The notes: generated from the sequence alone by a model not told the origin. Shown: positions 17,673 to 26,744, counted from the stretch's first letter. The stretch: DNA of 44,150 nucleotides from an uncultured Microbacterium sp. (GCF_947632095.1 NZ_CANROA010000016.1:1-44150); one strand, 5' to 3'. Translations and numbers: made by a program.

Positions 17673-18208
17673 TCACGGCGGGTCTCTGCGGGGTCGAAGC
17701 AGAGTGCACCCTTGTGCAGCACAGGCCCGTATGCAGGTGTGTGGGAGAAGGGGATATACACGGCAGATGCCGGCGAGTTTGACCGTCTGAGGCGGGGACG
17801 TCCACAGGGGAGAAGCATCCGCGGGCATACCCTGGCGAGACATCGGCGATGTTGAGTGCTCGATCACCTGGACGACAAGCCAGGACCATGGGATCTGAGC
17901 GGTAGTCATTTCGGTACTGCGAGCGATCGAGGCAGAACATCCGCCCTTCGTCGCAGATCTCCGGCCTATTGGCACAGACGGAGGTGCTAGGCAGCTGCGG
18001 ATAGAGATTCTTTCCGGTTGCTGCATCGAGCACATCTGGCCGGGACCGGTCCCCAGACTGATGGTGCTGCGTGAGGGGGCGACAGTCCCGATAGGGGGGA
18101 GGGGTGGAAGAGGTCCGTCTCCCCATCGGCTGCTGGAGCACAGTCGACGCCTCCGACGGGAATCGCCGCCGATGAACCGGCAAGCAGAATCGTCATCTTC
18201 GTCATCAC
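17673..18208 (-). pseudogene. Possible frameshifted Cys-rich secreted protein gene
   Basis: This is the only gene-poor stretch over 300 nt (17655-18330). On the minus strand an ATG at 18205 (or 18208), preceded by gggaagg, opens MTKMTILLAGSSAAIPVGG, a weak signal-like start. Near 18096-18106 (a run of six then four identical bases) the better-looking frame shifts by one. It continues through a Cys-rich part (SVCANRPEICDEGRMFCLD, then LACRPGD and ARGCFSP). By hand count, 68 codons of this part have GC 63/53/68% at positions 1/2/3. That pattern suggests coding, but with third positions far less GC-rich than the neighbours. No family is recognised and the 3' end is unclear. It may be a decayed or foreign gene, a sequencing error in the homopolymer, or noncoding. 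Confidence 0.3.
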
Positions 18209-18330
18209 GCATGCCTTCCCAGCAACGTGTCACCAAGCATTGGCGACGACACGATGCTCGTCAGGGGAGGCGAGCGGCTTTGACCAGGAGCGGATAAGGT
18301 CCGTTGAGCGCAGGCCGGGCCGTGGGTTGC

Positions 18331-18750
18331 TCAGGCGCGGGAACGGATGCGCGGCACACCGACATTGGGATCGATAGGGCGGCGGCTGATCTCATCGGCT
18401 GTTTCAATGGGGTATCCCTCGCGCACCCAGTATTCGTAACCGCCGATCATCTCCCGCACGGCATAGCCGAGCCTCGCGAACTCGAGTGCACCCTTCGCGC
18501 CGGCATTGCAACCGGGACTCCAGCAGTACACCACGACCTCCGTACCGGCGGGAACCTCGTCGACCGCCCGGGAGGCGATCTCGGAGTAGGGCATGTGCAC
18601 GGCGCCGGCGACCCGTCCTTGAGTCCACGCCTCCTCGGAGCGGACATCGATCAGGACGATCTGATCCCCGGCCTTCTGACGAGCGTACAGGTCGCTGGCA
18701 TCGGTCTCGGAAGAGAGCTTTGCGGTGAAATAGTCGACTACAGAATTCAT
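18331..18750 (-). CDS. Rhodanese-like domain protein
   Basis: A 139-residue single rhodanese domain with no signal peptide. The substrate-loop cysteine Cys76 lies in VVYCWSPGCNAG, followed by a second Cys81. This CW.PGCN version is common in actinobacterial single-domain proteins. The CH2A-like segment IVLIDVRSEEAW and the motif GAVHMPYSEI are clear. A sulfurtransferase role is likely, but the donor and acceptor are unknown. The start at 18750 is supported by a -10 six bases upstream. It follows the qcrB terminator and has its own promoter. Confidence 0.9.
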   Translation of the reverse strand: MNSVVDYFTAKLSSETDASDLYARQKAGDQIVLIDVRSEEAWTQGRVAGAVHMPYSEIASRAVDEVPAGTEVVVYCWSPGCNAGAKGALEFARLGYAVREMIGGYEYWVREGYPIETADEISRRPIDPNVGVPRIRSRA

Positions 18751-18756
18751 GTCGCC

Positions 18757-18762
18757 AGTCTA
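18757..18762 (-). promoter_or_regulatory. -10 element of the rhodanese gene
   Basis: TAGACT on the minus strand, 6 nt before the ATG at 18750, with no ribosome site. It fits a leaderless mRNA. Confidence 0.55.
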
Positions 18763-18791
18763 CGAATGCGCACGTCGCAGCGGGAACGAAA

Positions 18792-18819
18792 AGGCCCCGC
18801 AGCTCGAAAGCTGCGGGGC
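18792..18819 (-). terminator. Rho-independent terminator of the ctaE-qcrCAB operon
   Basis: A perfect 12-bp stem (18792-18803 with 18808-18819) with a stable tetraloop (TTCG on the minus strand). On the minus strand it is followed by TTTTCGTT. It lies 19 nt after the qcrB stop. Confidence 0.85.
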
Positions 18820-18838
18820 CCGGGGAGAGGAGCGAAGA

Positions 18839-20650
18839 TCAGGCCTCCGCGTTCCCCTCCTTGTTCTTCTTGCCCGACTCATCGGCGATCACCGTGCTGG
18901 GCTTGTTGGCGGTCTCGCCGAGGTGCTTCTCGTCCGGAGCGGTGAGGGGGGCGTCAGGAGCTCCGGCGCGCTCGTGAGCGCCCTGGATCTCCGCTGCCTC
19001 CGCCGCATCTGCGGCCTCAGTGACGTGCTGCTGGTGAGCATCCGCGGCAGCGACCTCAGTCTGCGTGAGCGGAGCGAGACGGTCCTCGTAGAACCAGCGC
19101 GACATCGCCGAACGAACGTTCTGGGTCCACGGGATGCGTCCCTTGGCGTTCGGGCGGACGACGAGCGGCTCGTACGACTCGACATCGATGAGCTTCCACC
19201 GGTCGTAGACATCGACGGGCTTGTGCACCTCGATGTACTCGCCACCGGGGAGGCGGACGATGCGTCCGGACTCGTAACCGTGCAGGACGATCTCGCGGTC
19301 CTTCTTCTGAAGCGCGATGCAGATGCGCTTCGTGATGAAGTAGCCGAGGATCGGGCCGACGAACAGCAGAGCCTGCAGGGTGTGGATGACGCCTTCCATG
19401 GTGAGCATGAAGTGCGTAGCCATGAGGTCGGAGGAGGCAGCTGCCCACATGACCGCGTAGAAGATGACACCGGCGACACCGATCGCGGTGCGCGTCGCGG
19501 CGTTGCGCGGGCGCTCAGCGATGTGGTGCTCGCGCTTGTCGCCCGTGATCCACGCCTCGATGAAGGGGTAGATGGCGACAGCGACGATGAACAGACCCAG
19601 GACTGCGACGGGAATCAGGATTCCGAACGACCAGGTCCGGTCCATGAACACGATGTCCCAGTTCGACGGCGCAAGGCGCAGTGCTCCATCGGCGAAGCCG
19701 ATGTACCAGTCGGGCTGCGTACCAGCCGAGATGGGGGACGGGTCATACGGCCCGTACTGCCAGAACGGCAGGATCTGGAAGAACGATGCGATCAGGACGA
19801 TCACGCCGAAGACGATGAACAGGTATCCGCCCATCTTCGACATGTAGACCGGCATCATCGGGTAGCCCACGACGTTGTCGTTCGTCCGGCCGGGGCCGGC
19901 GAACTGCGTGTGCTTGTTGATGATCATGAGCATCAGGTGCAGGACGATGAAGGCGATTACCAGCATCGGCAGCAGCAGGATGTGCATCGTGTACAGGCGG
20001 CCGACGATATCCGTGCCCGGGAACTCGCCGCCGAAGATCAGGAACGAGGTCCACGTGCCGATCAGGGGCAGACCCTTGATCATGCCGTCGATGATTCGCA
20101 GACCGTTGCCCGAGAGCAGGTCGTCCGGAAGCGAGTAGCCCGTGAAGCCTTCGGCGAGAGCCAGGATGAACAGCACGAAACCGATCACCCAGTTGAGCTC
20201 GCGCGGCTTGCGGAACGCACCGGTGAAGAACACTCGCAGCATGTGCACGCCGATGCCGGCGATGAACACGAGGGCAGCCCAGTGATGGATCTGACGGACG
20301 AGCAGACCACCGCGGATATCGAAAGAGATGCGCAGCGCGGACTCGAACGCAACGGACATCTCGATACCGCGCATCGGCGCGTATGCACCGGTGTAGTGGG
20401 TCTCGACCATCGACGCCTGGAAGAAGAACGTCAGGAACGAGCCGGAGATGAAGACCACGACGAACGCCCAGAGCGCGATCTCGCCGAGCATGAACGACCA
20501 GTGGTCGGGGAAGATCTTGCGACCGATCTCCTTGACGATGCCGGAGATGCTGGAGCGCTCATCGATGTAGTTCGCCGCACCTCCGACGAAGCGTCCGCCG
20601 AGCGGAGCCTTCTTGTCTTTGTCCTCTTTGGACAGCGTTGCGGTACTCAA
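18839..20650 (-). CDS. qcrB: Menaquinol-cytochrome c reductase cytochrome b subunit
   Basis: The 603-residue cytochrome b of the actinobacterial bcc complex. Heme ligands are visible as His122/His136 (QIHHWAALVFIAGIGVHM) and His223/His238 (TMHILLLPMLVIAFIVLH). The 15-residue spacing in the second pair is usual for this branch. The Qo-site PDW-type motif appears as TQPDWYIGF. After the last helix there is a long hydrophilic tail (about 455-603), ending in an Ala/Glu/Asp-rich part. The start is TTG 20650, which overlaps the qcrA stop by four bases (TTGA), giving translational coupling. QcrB is the known target of Q203-type inhibitors in mycobacteria. Confidence 0.97.
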   Translation of the reverse strand: MSTATLSKEDKDKKAPLGGRFVGGAANYIDERSSISGIVKEIGRKIFPDHWSFMLGEIALWAFVVVFISGSFLTFFFQASMVETHYTGAYAPMRGIEMSVAFESALRISFDIRGGLLVRQIHHWAALVFIAGIGVHMLRVFFTGAFRKPRELNWVIGFVLFILALAEGFTGYSLPDDLLSGNGLRIIDGMIKGLPLIGTWTSFLIFGGEFPGTDIVGRLYTMHILLLPMLVIAFIVLHLMLMIINKHTQFAGPGRTNDNVVGYPMMPVYMSKMGGYLFIVFGVIVLIASFFQILPFWQYGPYDPSPISAGTQPDWYIGFADGALRLAPSNWDIVFMDRTWSFGILIPVAVLGLFIVAVAIYPFIEAWITGDKREHHIAERPRNAATRTAIGVAGVIFYAVMWAAASSDLMATHFMLTMEGVIHTLQALLFVGPILGYFITKRICIALQKKDREIVLHGYESGRIVRLPGGEYIEVHKPVDVYDRWKLIDVESYEPLVVRPNAKGRIPWTQNVRSAMSRWFYEDRLAPLTQTEVAAADAHQQHVTEAADAAEAAEIQGAHERAGAPDAPLTAPDEKHLGETANKPSTVIADESGKKNKEGNAEA

Positions 20651-21726
20651 TGGCGCTCCCAGAAGCTCGGGCCGACGGGTTCGGTGAAGTCGCTGCGGGC
20701 GATGAGGTAGCCCTCATCGTCGACGGTGATGGGCAGCTGCGGCAGCGGGCGCGCAGCCGGGCCGAAGATGACCTTTGCGCGGTCGGTGACGTCGAACTGC
20801 GACTGGTGGCAGGGGCACAGCAGGTGGTGCGTCTGCTGCTCGTACAGAGCAACAGGGCAGCCGACGTGCGTGCAGACCTTCGAGTAGGCGACGATTCCGT
20901 CGTAGGACCAGTCCTTGCGGTCCTCGGTCTCGATGAGCTGCTCGGGGCGCAGGCGCATCATGAGGACGATGGCCTTGGCCTTCTCCTCGAGGTAGCCGTC
21001 GTGGTGCGAGAGCGAGGCCAGGTCCTCGGGAATGACGTGGAACGCCGAGCCCAGGGTGACGTCCGCAGCGCGGATCGGTGTTCCGTCCGGGTCGCGGACC
21101 AGACGCTGGCCCTCTTCCCACATCGTGTGCTTGAGCAGGTAGACGGGGTCTCCCGCGTGCGGGTTTCCTCCCGAGTTGTTGTGCGGGGCAAGGCCGCGGA
21201 ACAACGTCACTCCCGGAACGATGGATGCCACGAGTGCTGCGATCAGCGAGTTGCGGATCATCGAGCGGCGCCCGAAGCCGGACTCCTCGTTGGCCGCCTC
21301 GAAGACCTCGATGGCGCCCTCGCGGGTCGCGTCGGTGCCGCGGGTGGGATGGCGCAGTTCCACGTGCTCCTTGTCGCTCATGAGCGCCTTGGACCAGTGG
21401 ATTGCGCCGATGCCGATAGCAAGCAGCGCGAGCGCGATGCCGAGCCCGATGAAGAGGTTGTTGTAGCGGATCGCTAGGAGCGACCCATCCTCGATCGGGA
21501 ACAGCATGTATGCCGCTACTGCCCAGATGCTGCCGGCGAGCGACAGGTAGAACAGCGTGTAGACAGTGCGTTCCGCGCGCTTCTCAGCCTTCGGATCCTT
21601 GTCCGTCATCCGCACCCGGTGGGGCGGCAGACCAGGGTTCTGCACGGGATCGCTGACTGCGACACCCAGCCCTGGAGAGGGCTGGTAGGCCCTGTCAAGA
21701 GCCTGCGAGTCGTCGTCGTGTGCCAT
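20647..21726 (-). CDS. qcrA: Rieske iron-sulfur subunit of the bcc complex
   Basis: A 359-residue actinobacterial Rieske protein. It has three hydrophobic segments (about 54-77, 88-110 and 160-176) instead of the single anchor of other Rieske proteins. The 2Fe-2S site is complete: Cys285 and His287 (CTHVGC) and Cys304 and His307 (CPCHQS), with Cys290 and Cys306 for the disulfide. The N-terminal cytosolic part contains TDKDPKAEKRAER. It is 36 nt downstream of qcrC and overlaps qcrB. Cluster supply could come from the ErpA-like protein encoded at 14043. Confidence 0.97.
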   Translation of the reverse strand: MAHDDDSQALDRAYQPSPGLGVAVSDPVQNPGLPPHRVRMTDKDPKAEKRAERTVYTLFYLSLAGSIWAVAAYMLFPIEDGSLLAIRYNNLFIGLGIALALLAIGIGAIHWSKALMSDKEHVELRHPTRGTDATREGAIEVFEAANEESGFGRRSMIRNSLIAALVASIVPGVTLFRGLAPHNNSGGNPHAGDPVYLLKHTMWEEGQRLVRDPDGTPIRAADVTLGSAFHVIPEDLASLSHHDGYLEEKAKAIVLMMRLRPEQLIETEDRKDWSYDGIVAYSKVCTHVGCPVALYEQQTHHLLCPCHQSQFDVTDRAKVIFGPAARPLPQLPITVDDEGYLIARSDFTEPVGPSFWERH

Positions 21727-21762
21727 GGTGCTCCTCGTACGTTCCTCTTCGATATGAATTCG

Positions 21763-22566
21763 TCAGTTGGACTTCGCAGTGATCCACACGGAAACGGCGA
21801 CGAGCGCGCCGATGCCGAAGATCCAGATGAAAAGACCCTCGGAAACAGGTCCCAGCGATCCGAGCGTGAAGCCACCGACCTCGACGGCCTCCTGCTGGAA
21901 CAGCAGAGCCGAGATGATGTCGCGCTTGTCGTCGTCGGAAAGGTTCATGTCTCCGAATACCGGCATGTTCTGCGGGCCCGTGACCATGGCCGCGTAGATG
22001 TGCAGCGCGCTGGTGTTGGTGAGCGCGGGGGCGTACTTGCCCTCGGTGAGCGCTCCACCGGCGCCGGCGACGTTGTGGCACATCGCGCAGTTGATGCGGA
22101 AGAGCTCCGCGCCGTGGGCGACGTCTCCGCCGCCGTCGAGGATCTCGTCGGCGGGGTAGGACGGGCCGGGGGCAACGGACTGCACATAGGCCGCCATCGC
22201 GTGGATCTGGTCCTCTGTGAACTGTGCGGGCTTCTGCGGTGCCTGCGGTCCCTGCATCTGCAGGGGCATGCGGCCTGTGGCCAGCTGGAACTCGACCGAC
22301 AGCTCGCCGACGCCGTAGAGGCTCGGGCCGTTGGCGGTTCCCTGCATGTCGAGACCGTGGCAGGTCGCGCAGTTCGCCTGGAACAGCTTCTCGCCATCTT
22401 CAACCGTGAGCTGCGTGCTCGCAGCCGTGGGCGTTTCGGTCGCGGCGATCGCTGCCGTAGCGCCGGCGTAGATGCCGCCGGTGATCAGGAGTCCCGCGCC
22501 GATGAGGGCCGCGGCAGCCAGGGGGCTGCGGCGACCATTCGAGCGACGCTTCTTCTCTCGTGCCAT
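21763..22566 (-). CDS. qcrC: Diheme cytochrome c subunit of the bcc complex
   Basis: A 267-residue membrane-bound diheme cytochrome c that replaces soluble cytochrome c in actinobacteria. It carries electrons directly to CtaC. Two CXXCH sites are present: CATCH (66-70) and CAMCH (160-164), each with a downstream Met in the expected region. The N-terminus has a basic start (MAREKKRRSNGRR) and a hydrophobic segment at about 15-42, either signal or anchor. The C-terminal helix is at about 243-263 (GLFIWIFGIGALVAVSVW). It lies 20 nt after ctaE and 36 nt before qcrA. Confidence 0.97.
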   Translation of the reverse strand: MAREKKRRSNGRRSPLAAAALIGAGLLITGGIYAGATAAIAATETPTAASTQLTVEDGEKLFQANCATCHGLDMQGTANGPSLYGVGELSVEFQLATGRMPLQMQGPQAPQKPAQFTEDQIHAMAAYVQSVAPGPSYPADEILDGGGDVAHGAELFRINCAMCHNVAGAGGALTEGKYAPALTNTSALHIYAAMVTGPQNMPVFGDMNLSDDDKRDIISALLFQQEAVEVGGFTLGSLGPVSEGLFIWIFGIGALVAVSVWITAKSN

Positions 22567-22586
22567 TTCGCAGGTCAGCTCCGCTC

Positions 22587-23240
22587 TTATTTCAGGAAGT
22601 AGATGACGAAGAACAGCACGATCCAGACGACGTCGACGAAGTGCCAGTAATAGGACACAACGATCGAGGTGGTCGCCTCCTTGTGCGTGAAGTTCTTGAC
22701 GGCGTATGCGCGTCCGATGACGAGCAGGAATGCGATGAGACCACCGGTCACGTGGAGGGCGTGGAAGCCGGTCGTGATGTAGAAGGCGGAGGCGTAGGCG
22801 TCAGCCTGGATCGGCAGACCCTCGGCGACGAGCGTCGCGTACTCCCAGACCTGGCCGGAGACGAAGATTGCTCCGAGTGCGAAGGTCAGCCAGAACCACT
22901 CGACCATTCCCCATCCGAAGAGGCGGCGGCGGCCGGCGGCGTTCACCTGGCCCTTCTTGATGCGGTAGGACTGCATGTCCTCAGCCGCGAACACGCCCAA
23001 CTGGCACGTGAACGAGGAGAGGACCAGGATCGCGGTGTTGATGGACGCGAAGGTCACGTTCAACAGATCGGTACGGTCGGCCCAGAGTTCGGGGGACGTG
23101 CTGCGGAGGGTGAAGTAAATCGCGAACAGTCCCGCGAAGAACATCACCTCGCTGCCGAGCCACACGATGGTGCCGACAGCTACCGGATTCGGGCGCTTGA
23201 TGGTTCTTGCCGCCGGGGCATAGGTCGCTGAGGTGGTCAC
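22587..23240 (-). CDS. ctaE: Cytochrome c oxidase subunit III
   Basis: A 217-residue multi-helix subunit III of aa3 oxidase (hydrophobic segments at about 21-43, 61-78, 104-126, 147-165, 196-215). Typical parts are [30 protein letters not shown] and [19 protein letters not shown] (in part). An upstream in-frame ATG at 23279 exists. GTG 23240 is preferred because a near-consensus -10 (CATAAT) lies 6 nt before it and because the longer N-terminus has no family support. It heads the ctaE-qcrC-qcrA-qcrB operon. Confidence 0.93.
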   Translation of the reverse strand: MTTSATYAPAARTIKRPNPVAVGTIVWLGSEVMFFAGLFAIYFTLRSTSPELWADRTDLLNVTFASINTAILVLSSFTCQLGVFAAEDMQSYRIKKGQVNAAGRRRLFGWGMVEWFWLTFALGAIFVSGQVWEYATLVAEGLPIQADAYASAFYITTGFHALHVTGGLIAFLLVIGRAYAVKNFTHKEATTSIVVSYYWHFVDVVWIVLFFVIYFLK

Positions 23241-23246
23241 CCCTCC

Positions 23247-23252
23247 ATTATG
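23247..23252 (-). promoter_or_regulatory. -10 element of the ctaE-qcrCAB operon
   Basis: CATAAT on the minus strand, 6 nt before GTG 23240. The GGAGGG between them abuts the start codon and is too close to act as a normal ribosome site, so a leaderless mRNA is more likely. Confidence 0.55.
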
Positions 23253-23408
23253 GCTGATCCTGGAGCGTGATTCTTGCACCTGGGGAGGTCGATTCGCCCG
23301 AGTCTAACTAAGGGTTGCCTAAGAGAACACTGCGAATTCTCGGTGAATGCCGATGAAATCAAGGGTGTCGATGCCCAGCGGTGTCACGGCGCACCTCTCC
23401 GCCGCCGA

Positions 23409-23414
23409 TAAGAT
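23409..23414 (+). promoter_or_regulatory. -10 element of trpD
   Basis: TAAGAT lies 6 nt before ATG 23421 with no ribosome site. It fits a leaderless mRNA. The divergent gap to ctaE is 180 nt. Confidence 0.55.
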
Positions 23415-23420
23415 CGCTCC

Positions 23421-24485
23421 ATGGCTGACTCATTGACATGGCCCGACGTCCTCACTTCCCTCCTCGAAAGGCGTGATCTCAGTGTTTGGGAGTCGACCTG
23501 GGCGATGCGCCAGGTGATGCAGGGCGATGTCTCCGATGCGAAGCTCGCCGGTTTCCTGGTCGCACTGAGGGCCAAGGGCGAGACGATCGATGAGATCGTC
23601 GGTTTCCGCGACGCGATCCTCGAAGCCGCTGTGCCGCTGCCGGTCTCACCCGATGTGCTCGACATCGTCGGCACGGGCGGCGACCGCTACGGAACGGTCA
23701 ACGTTTCGACGACGGCCGCCGTGATCATCGCGGCTACCGGCGTGCCGGTGGTCAAGCACGGGAACCGCGCCGCGAGCTCCGCATCCGGTTCATCGGATGT
23801 GCTCGGTGCGCTCGGGCTCGAACTGACGCTGGATCCGGAGCACGTTTCCGCCGTGCTCGATCGGACCGGCATCACTTTCGCCTGGGCCGCTGCCTTCCAC
23901 CCCGGTTTCAAGCATGCGGGTGCTGCGCGGGGCGAGCTCGGAGTTCCCACCGTGTTCAACATGCTGGGCCCGCTCTGCAACCCGGCCCGCGCGGAGGCGA
24001 ACGCCGTGGGCGTGGCCCAGCTCGAGCGCGTCCCGCTGATCACGGGCGTCTTCCGGACACGAGGGGCGACTGCGCTGGTATTCCGCGGTGACGACGGGCT
24101 GGACGAGCTCACGACCACGGGCCACAGCCGAATCTGGGAAGTCACACGTGGCGATATCCACGAGCACGATCTGGACCCGCGGGATCTCGGCATCCCCGTC
24201 GCTCAGATGTCGCAGCTCATCGGCGGAACTCCCGAGCACAACGCCGGGATCCTCCGGGAGACTCTCGCCGGCACGAAGGGCGCGGTCCGCGACATCGTGC
24301 TGCTCAATGCGGCAGCGGGCATCGTCTCCTTCGAGCTCTCGCGAGACGCGGCTCAGGTGCAGAGACCGATTCTCGAGCGTCTTCGCGACGCTTACGACCG
24401 TGCGGAGGCCGCGATCGACGACGGCCGCGCGACGGCGAAGCTCGAGGAATGGATCACCACGGCGCGCGAACTCGGCTCGGCGTGA
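23421..24485 (+). CDS. trpD: Anthranilate phosphoribosyltransferase
   Basis: A 354-residue enzyme that joins anthranilate to PRPP in tryptophan synthesis. Motifs are complete: the PRPP/Mg site GTGGD at 84-88 and NVST at 94-97, and KHGNRAASSASGSSDVL at 112-128. Later come FHPGFKHAGAARGELG and FNMLGPLCNPA (the anthranilate channel). The fold starts with the usual small helical domain (LTSLLERRDLS). It stands apart from other trp genes, divergent from ctaE; this trpD-ctaE neighbourhood is common in actinobacteria. Confidence 0.96.
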   Translation: MADSLTWPDVLTSLLERRDLSVWESTWAMRQVMQGDVSDAKLAGFLVALRAKGETIDEIVGFRDAILEAAVPLPVSPDVLDIVGTGGDRYGTVNVSTTAAVIIAATGVPVVKHGNRAASSASGSSDVLGALGLELTLDPEHVSAVLDRTGITFAWAAAFHPGFKHAGAARGELGVPTVFNMLGPLCNPARAEANAVGVAQLERVPLITGVFRTRGATALVFRGDDGLDELTTTGHSRIWEVTRGDIHEHDLDPRDLGIPVAQMSQLIGGTPEHNAGILRETLAGTKGAVRDIVLLNAAAGIVSFELSRDAAQVQRPILERLRDAYDRAEAAIDDGRATAKLEEWITTARELGSA

Positions 24486-24520
24486 TCTGAGATGGGGTTC
24501 GGGGGAGCGGGGCGCAGCTC

Positions 24521-25765
24521 ATGATGCGCCGCGCGATGCCCTGGTTCGTCCTGTCGGCCGTGCTCGTGGCAGCGCTGAGCATGCGCGGTCCGATCATCGC
24601 GGTGACTCCGGTGCTGCCCGAGATCACCGCCGATCTCGGGCTGACGGGTGCCTCGGCGGGGATGCTCACCACCGCACCGGTGCTGATGTTCGCGGCGCTG
24701 ACGCCGTTGGCTGCGCTCCTCATACGGCGGGCGGGGGCCGAGACGGCGCTGCTGCTGTCGTTGTGCGGTGTATTGGCGGGCACGGCGCTGCGCGCGATCC
24801 CGGGCTATGCTCCGATGCTCGCGGGGATGTTCGTGATCGGAGCATCGATCACGATCGGCAATGTCGTGATTCCGGTGGTGATCCGTCGCGATGTTCCCCC
24901 GGATCGTGTTGCGACGGCGACCGCGGCGTACACCGCGACGCTCAACGTCGGCTCCCTTCTCACCGCTCTCGGCACGGTTCCGTTGGCGGAACTCCTCGGT
25001 TGGTCGTTCGCACTCCTGGCATGGGGGATGATCACTGTCCTCGGCGTCGTCCTCTGGTCCGCGCACATCCTTCGTCGACGCCGGGCTCTTCGGGATCTTC
25101 CCGCTGGGGACGCATCTCGACGCGCCGGCGCGGTGAGTATCGATCCCCAGACCTTGACCGGTCCGGTGCCGGTGATCGTCGAGCGACGGATGACGGGAAC
25201 CATGCGTCGTCCGATCGTGTGGCTGCTGCTCGCCTCTTTCTCCGCTCAGTCGGCGGTGTACTACGCGATGTCGACCTGGTTGCCGACGATCCTGCTGGAT
25301 ACGACATCGGTCGATGCGGCATCCGCGGGGGCTCTCGCCTCGATCTTCCAGGGCGCTGCGATCATCGGGGCGCTGATGGCGCCCGCATTGATGCGCGTGG
25401 TGGGGCCGGTGCCGTCAGCGGTGATGATGGGCGGATGCTTCGCGGTGATGGTCTGCGGACTGCTCATGAATCCGTCGCTCGCGGCGGTGTGGGCGTCTTT
25501 CGGGGCCGTTGCGCATGCGGCGGGCTTCGTGCTGATCTTCACGGCTCTCGTTCGGCAGGCGCGTTCGGACTCGGAGGCGGCGACGATGTCGGCGGTCGTG
25601 CAGGGCGGCGGTTATCTGTTCGCGGCGACGGCGGCACCGGCGCTCGGCGCGCTTCACGAGAGCAGCGGAGGGTGGGAGATTCCTCTCCTCGTACTCTTGG
25701 CCGTCGCCGTCTTCTACGGGGTCGCACTCACGACGGCGATGGTGAAGGCGTTCGGCCGTTCCTGA
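24521..25765 (+). CDS. MFS transporter, CynX/NimT type
   Basis: A 414-residue major facilitator with about 12 hydrophobic segments and a central basic loop (about 180-215, RRRRALRDLPAGDASRRAG). The start FVLSAVLVAALSMRGPI and TPVLPEITADLGLTGASAGMLTTAPV are typical of the CynX/YycB group, whose members are annotated as cyanate or nitroimidazole transporters. The true substrate is unknown. There are two adjacent ATGs (24521 and 24524); the first is used. It lies 35 nt after trpD and may be cotranscribed with it. Confidence 0.88.
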   Translation: MMRRAMPWFVLSAVLVAALSMRGPIIAVTPVLPEITADLGLTGASAGMLTTAPVLMFAALTPLAALLIRRAGAETALLLSLCGVLAGTALRAIPGYAPMLAGMFVIGASITIGNVVIPVVIRRDVPPDRVATATAAYTATLNVGSLLTALGTVPLAELLGWSFALLAWGMITVLGVVLWSAHILRRRRALRDLPAGDASRRAGAVSIDPQTLTGPVPVIVERRMTGTMRRPIVWLLLASFSAQSAVYYAMSTWLPTILLDTTSVDAASAGALASIFQGAAIIGALMAPALMRVVGPVPSAVMMGGCFAVMVCGLLMNPSLAAVWASFGAVAHAAGFVLIFTALVRQARSDSEAATMSAVVQGGGYLFAATAAPALGALHESSGGWEIPLLVLLAVAVFYGVALTTAMVKAFGRS

Positions 25766-25777
25766 AAGGGTCGGGTT

Positions 25778-26707
25778 TCAGCGGGGCTTCTGAGAGAGCG
25801 ACGCGATCGCGCGTTCCATAGAGGCCCCGAGATTCCATTGCTCGGCGACGCGTCGCCCGTCGGCTGCGTGCACGGGGGAGAGCGGGCGGAGCGCAACGGA
25901 CGGGGCCGCGACATCGAGGTCGGTGGCGACGGCGACGACGGTCGGCGCGACATCCAGATAGGCGGATGCTGCCAGGATCTTGGCCCGGACGCCGGCGCTC
26001 ATGCCGCCGCCGGCTTCGGCCGCGGCCCGGATGCGGGCGAGGTCGCCATGGCTCTGCAGGAGCGTCGCCGCGGTCTTGTCCCCGACGCCGGGAACACCGG
26101 GAAGGCCGTCGGAGGCGTCTCCGCGCATGGTGGCGAAGTCCGCGTACTGGGAGGGGAAGATGCCGTAGCGGGACTCTACCGTCTCGGCGGTGACGGCTTC
26201 CAGGTTGCTCATCCCACGAGCGGTGTAGATGATGCGGACGGCACGTACATCGTCGATGAGCTGGAAGAGATCCCGATCGCCGGTGACGATGTCGACCGGC
26301 ATCTCGGAGCGCGTGGCGAGCGTGCCGATCACATCGTCCGCCTCGTGGGCGGCGGCGCCGATGATCGGGATGCCGAGCGCCTCCAGCGACTCGCGGATCA
26401 CCGGCAACTGCGCCGCGAGCGGCTCGGGCATCTCCTCGACGTCGGGGCCGGACTCGACGACCTCGACGACGCGGTGCTGCTTGTAGCTCGGGATGAGGGA
26501 AACGCGCCAGTGCGGACGCCAGTCGTCGTCCCAGCAGGCGACGACGTGCGTGGGATCGTAGATCTGGGTCAGCTTCGCGATCATGTCGAGGAGTCCGCGA
26601 GCAGCGTTCACCGATGTGCCGTCGGTGGCCTTCACCTTGTCGGGGATGCCGTGGAAGGCGCGGAAGTAGAGGGACGCAGTGTCGAGGAGCATCAGCTTTT
26701 CGCTCAT
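25778..26707 (-). CDS. 5'-3' exonuclease (PolI N-terminal/FEN type)
   Basis: A 309-residue stand-alone 5' nuclease of the kind fused to DNA polymerase I. Acidic metal ligands are in place: Asp9 (MLLDT), the WDDD at 59-62, Glu122/Asp124/Asp125 (HEADD), Asp144/Asp146 (GDRD), and Asp197/Asp200 (GDASDGLPG). The HhH motif GVPGVGDKTAATLL near 204-217 follows. The helical arch carries basic residues (YKQHR). The start at 26707 gives the conserved N-terminus; the long open frame upstream is antisense to nothing real and was dropped. A weak -10-like GAAGCT lies 6 nt before the ATG. Confidence 0.92.
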   Translation of the reverse strand: MSEKLMLLDTASLYFRAFHGIPDKVKATDGTSVNAARGLLDMIAKLTQIYDPTHVVACWDDDWRPHWRVSLIPSYKQHRVVEVVESGPDVEEMPEPLAAQLPVIRESLEALGIPIIGAAAHEADDVIGTLATRSEMPVDIVTGDRDLFQLIDDVRAVRIIYTARGMSNLEAVTAETVESRYGIFPSQYADFATMRGDASDGLPGVPGVGDKTAATLLQSHGDLARIRAAAEAGGGMSAGVRAKILAASAYLDVAPTVVAVATDLDVAAPSVALRPLSPVHAADGRRVAEQWNLGASMERAIASLSQKPR

Positions 26708-26744
26708 GGCATCAGCTTCCCACAGGGGACCGACACGACACGGG

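Noticed and set aside
17655..18330. tRNA, small RNA or mobile-element remnant in the gene-poor gap
   Set aside because: No cloverleaf, terminal inverted repeats, target duplications or transposase fragments were seen.
23304..23322. Sequence resembling an iron-regulator (DtxR/IdeR) box between ctaE and trpD
   Set aside because: The minus strand reads TTAGGCAACCCTTAGTTAG. The left half matches, but the right half lacks the palindromic partner (expected CCTAA), so it is not a convincing operator.
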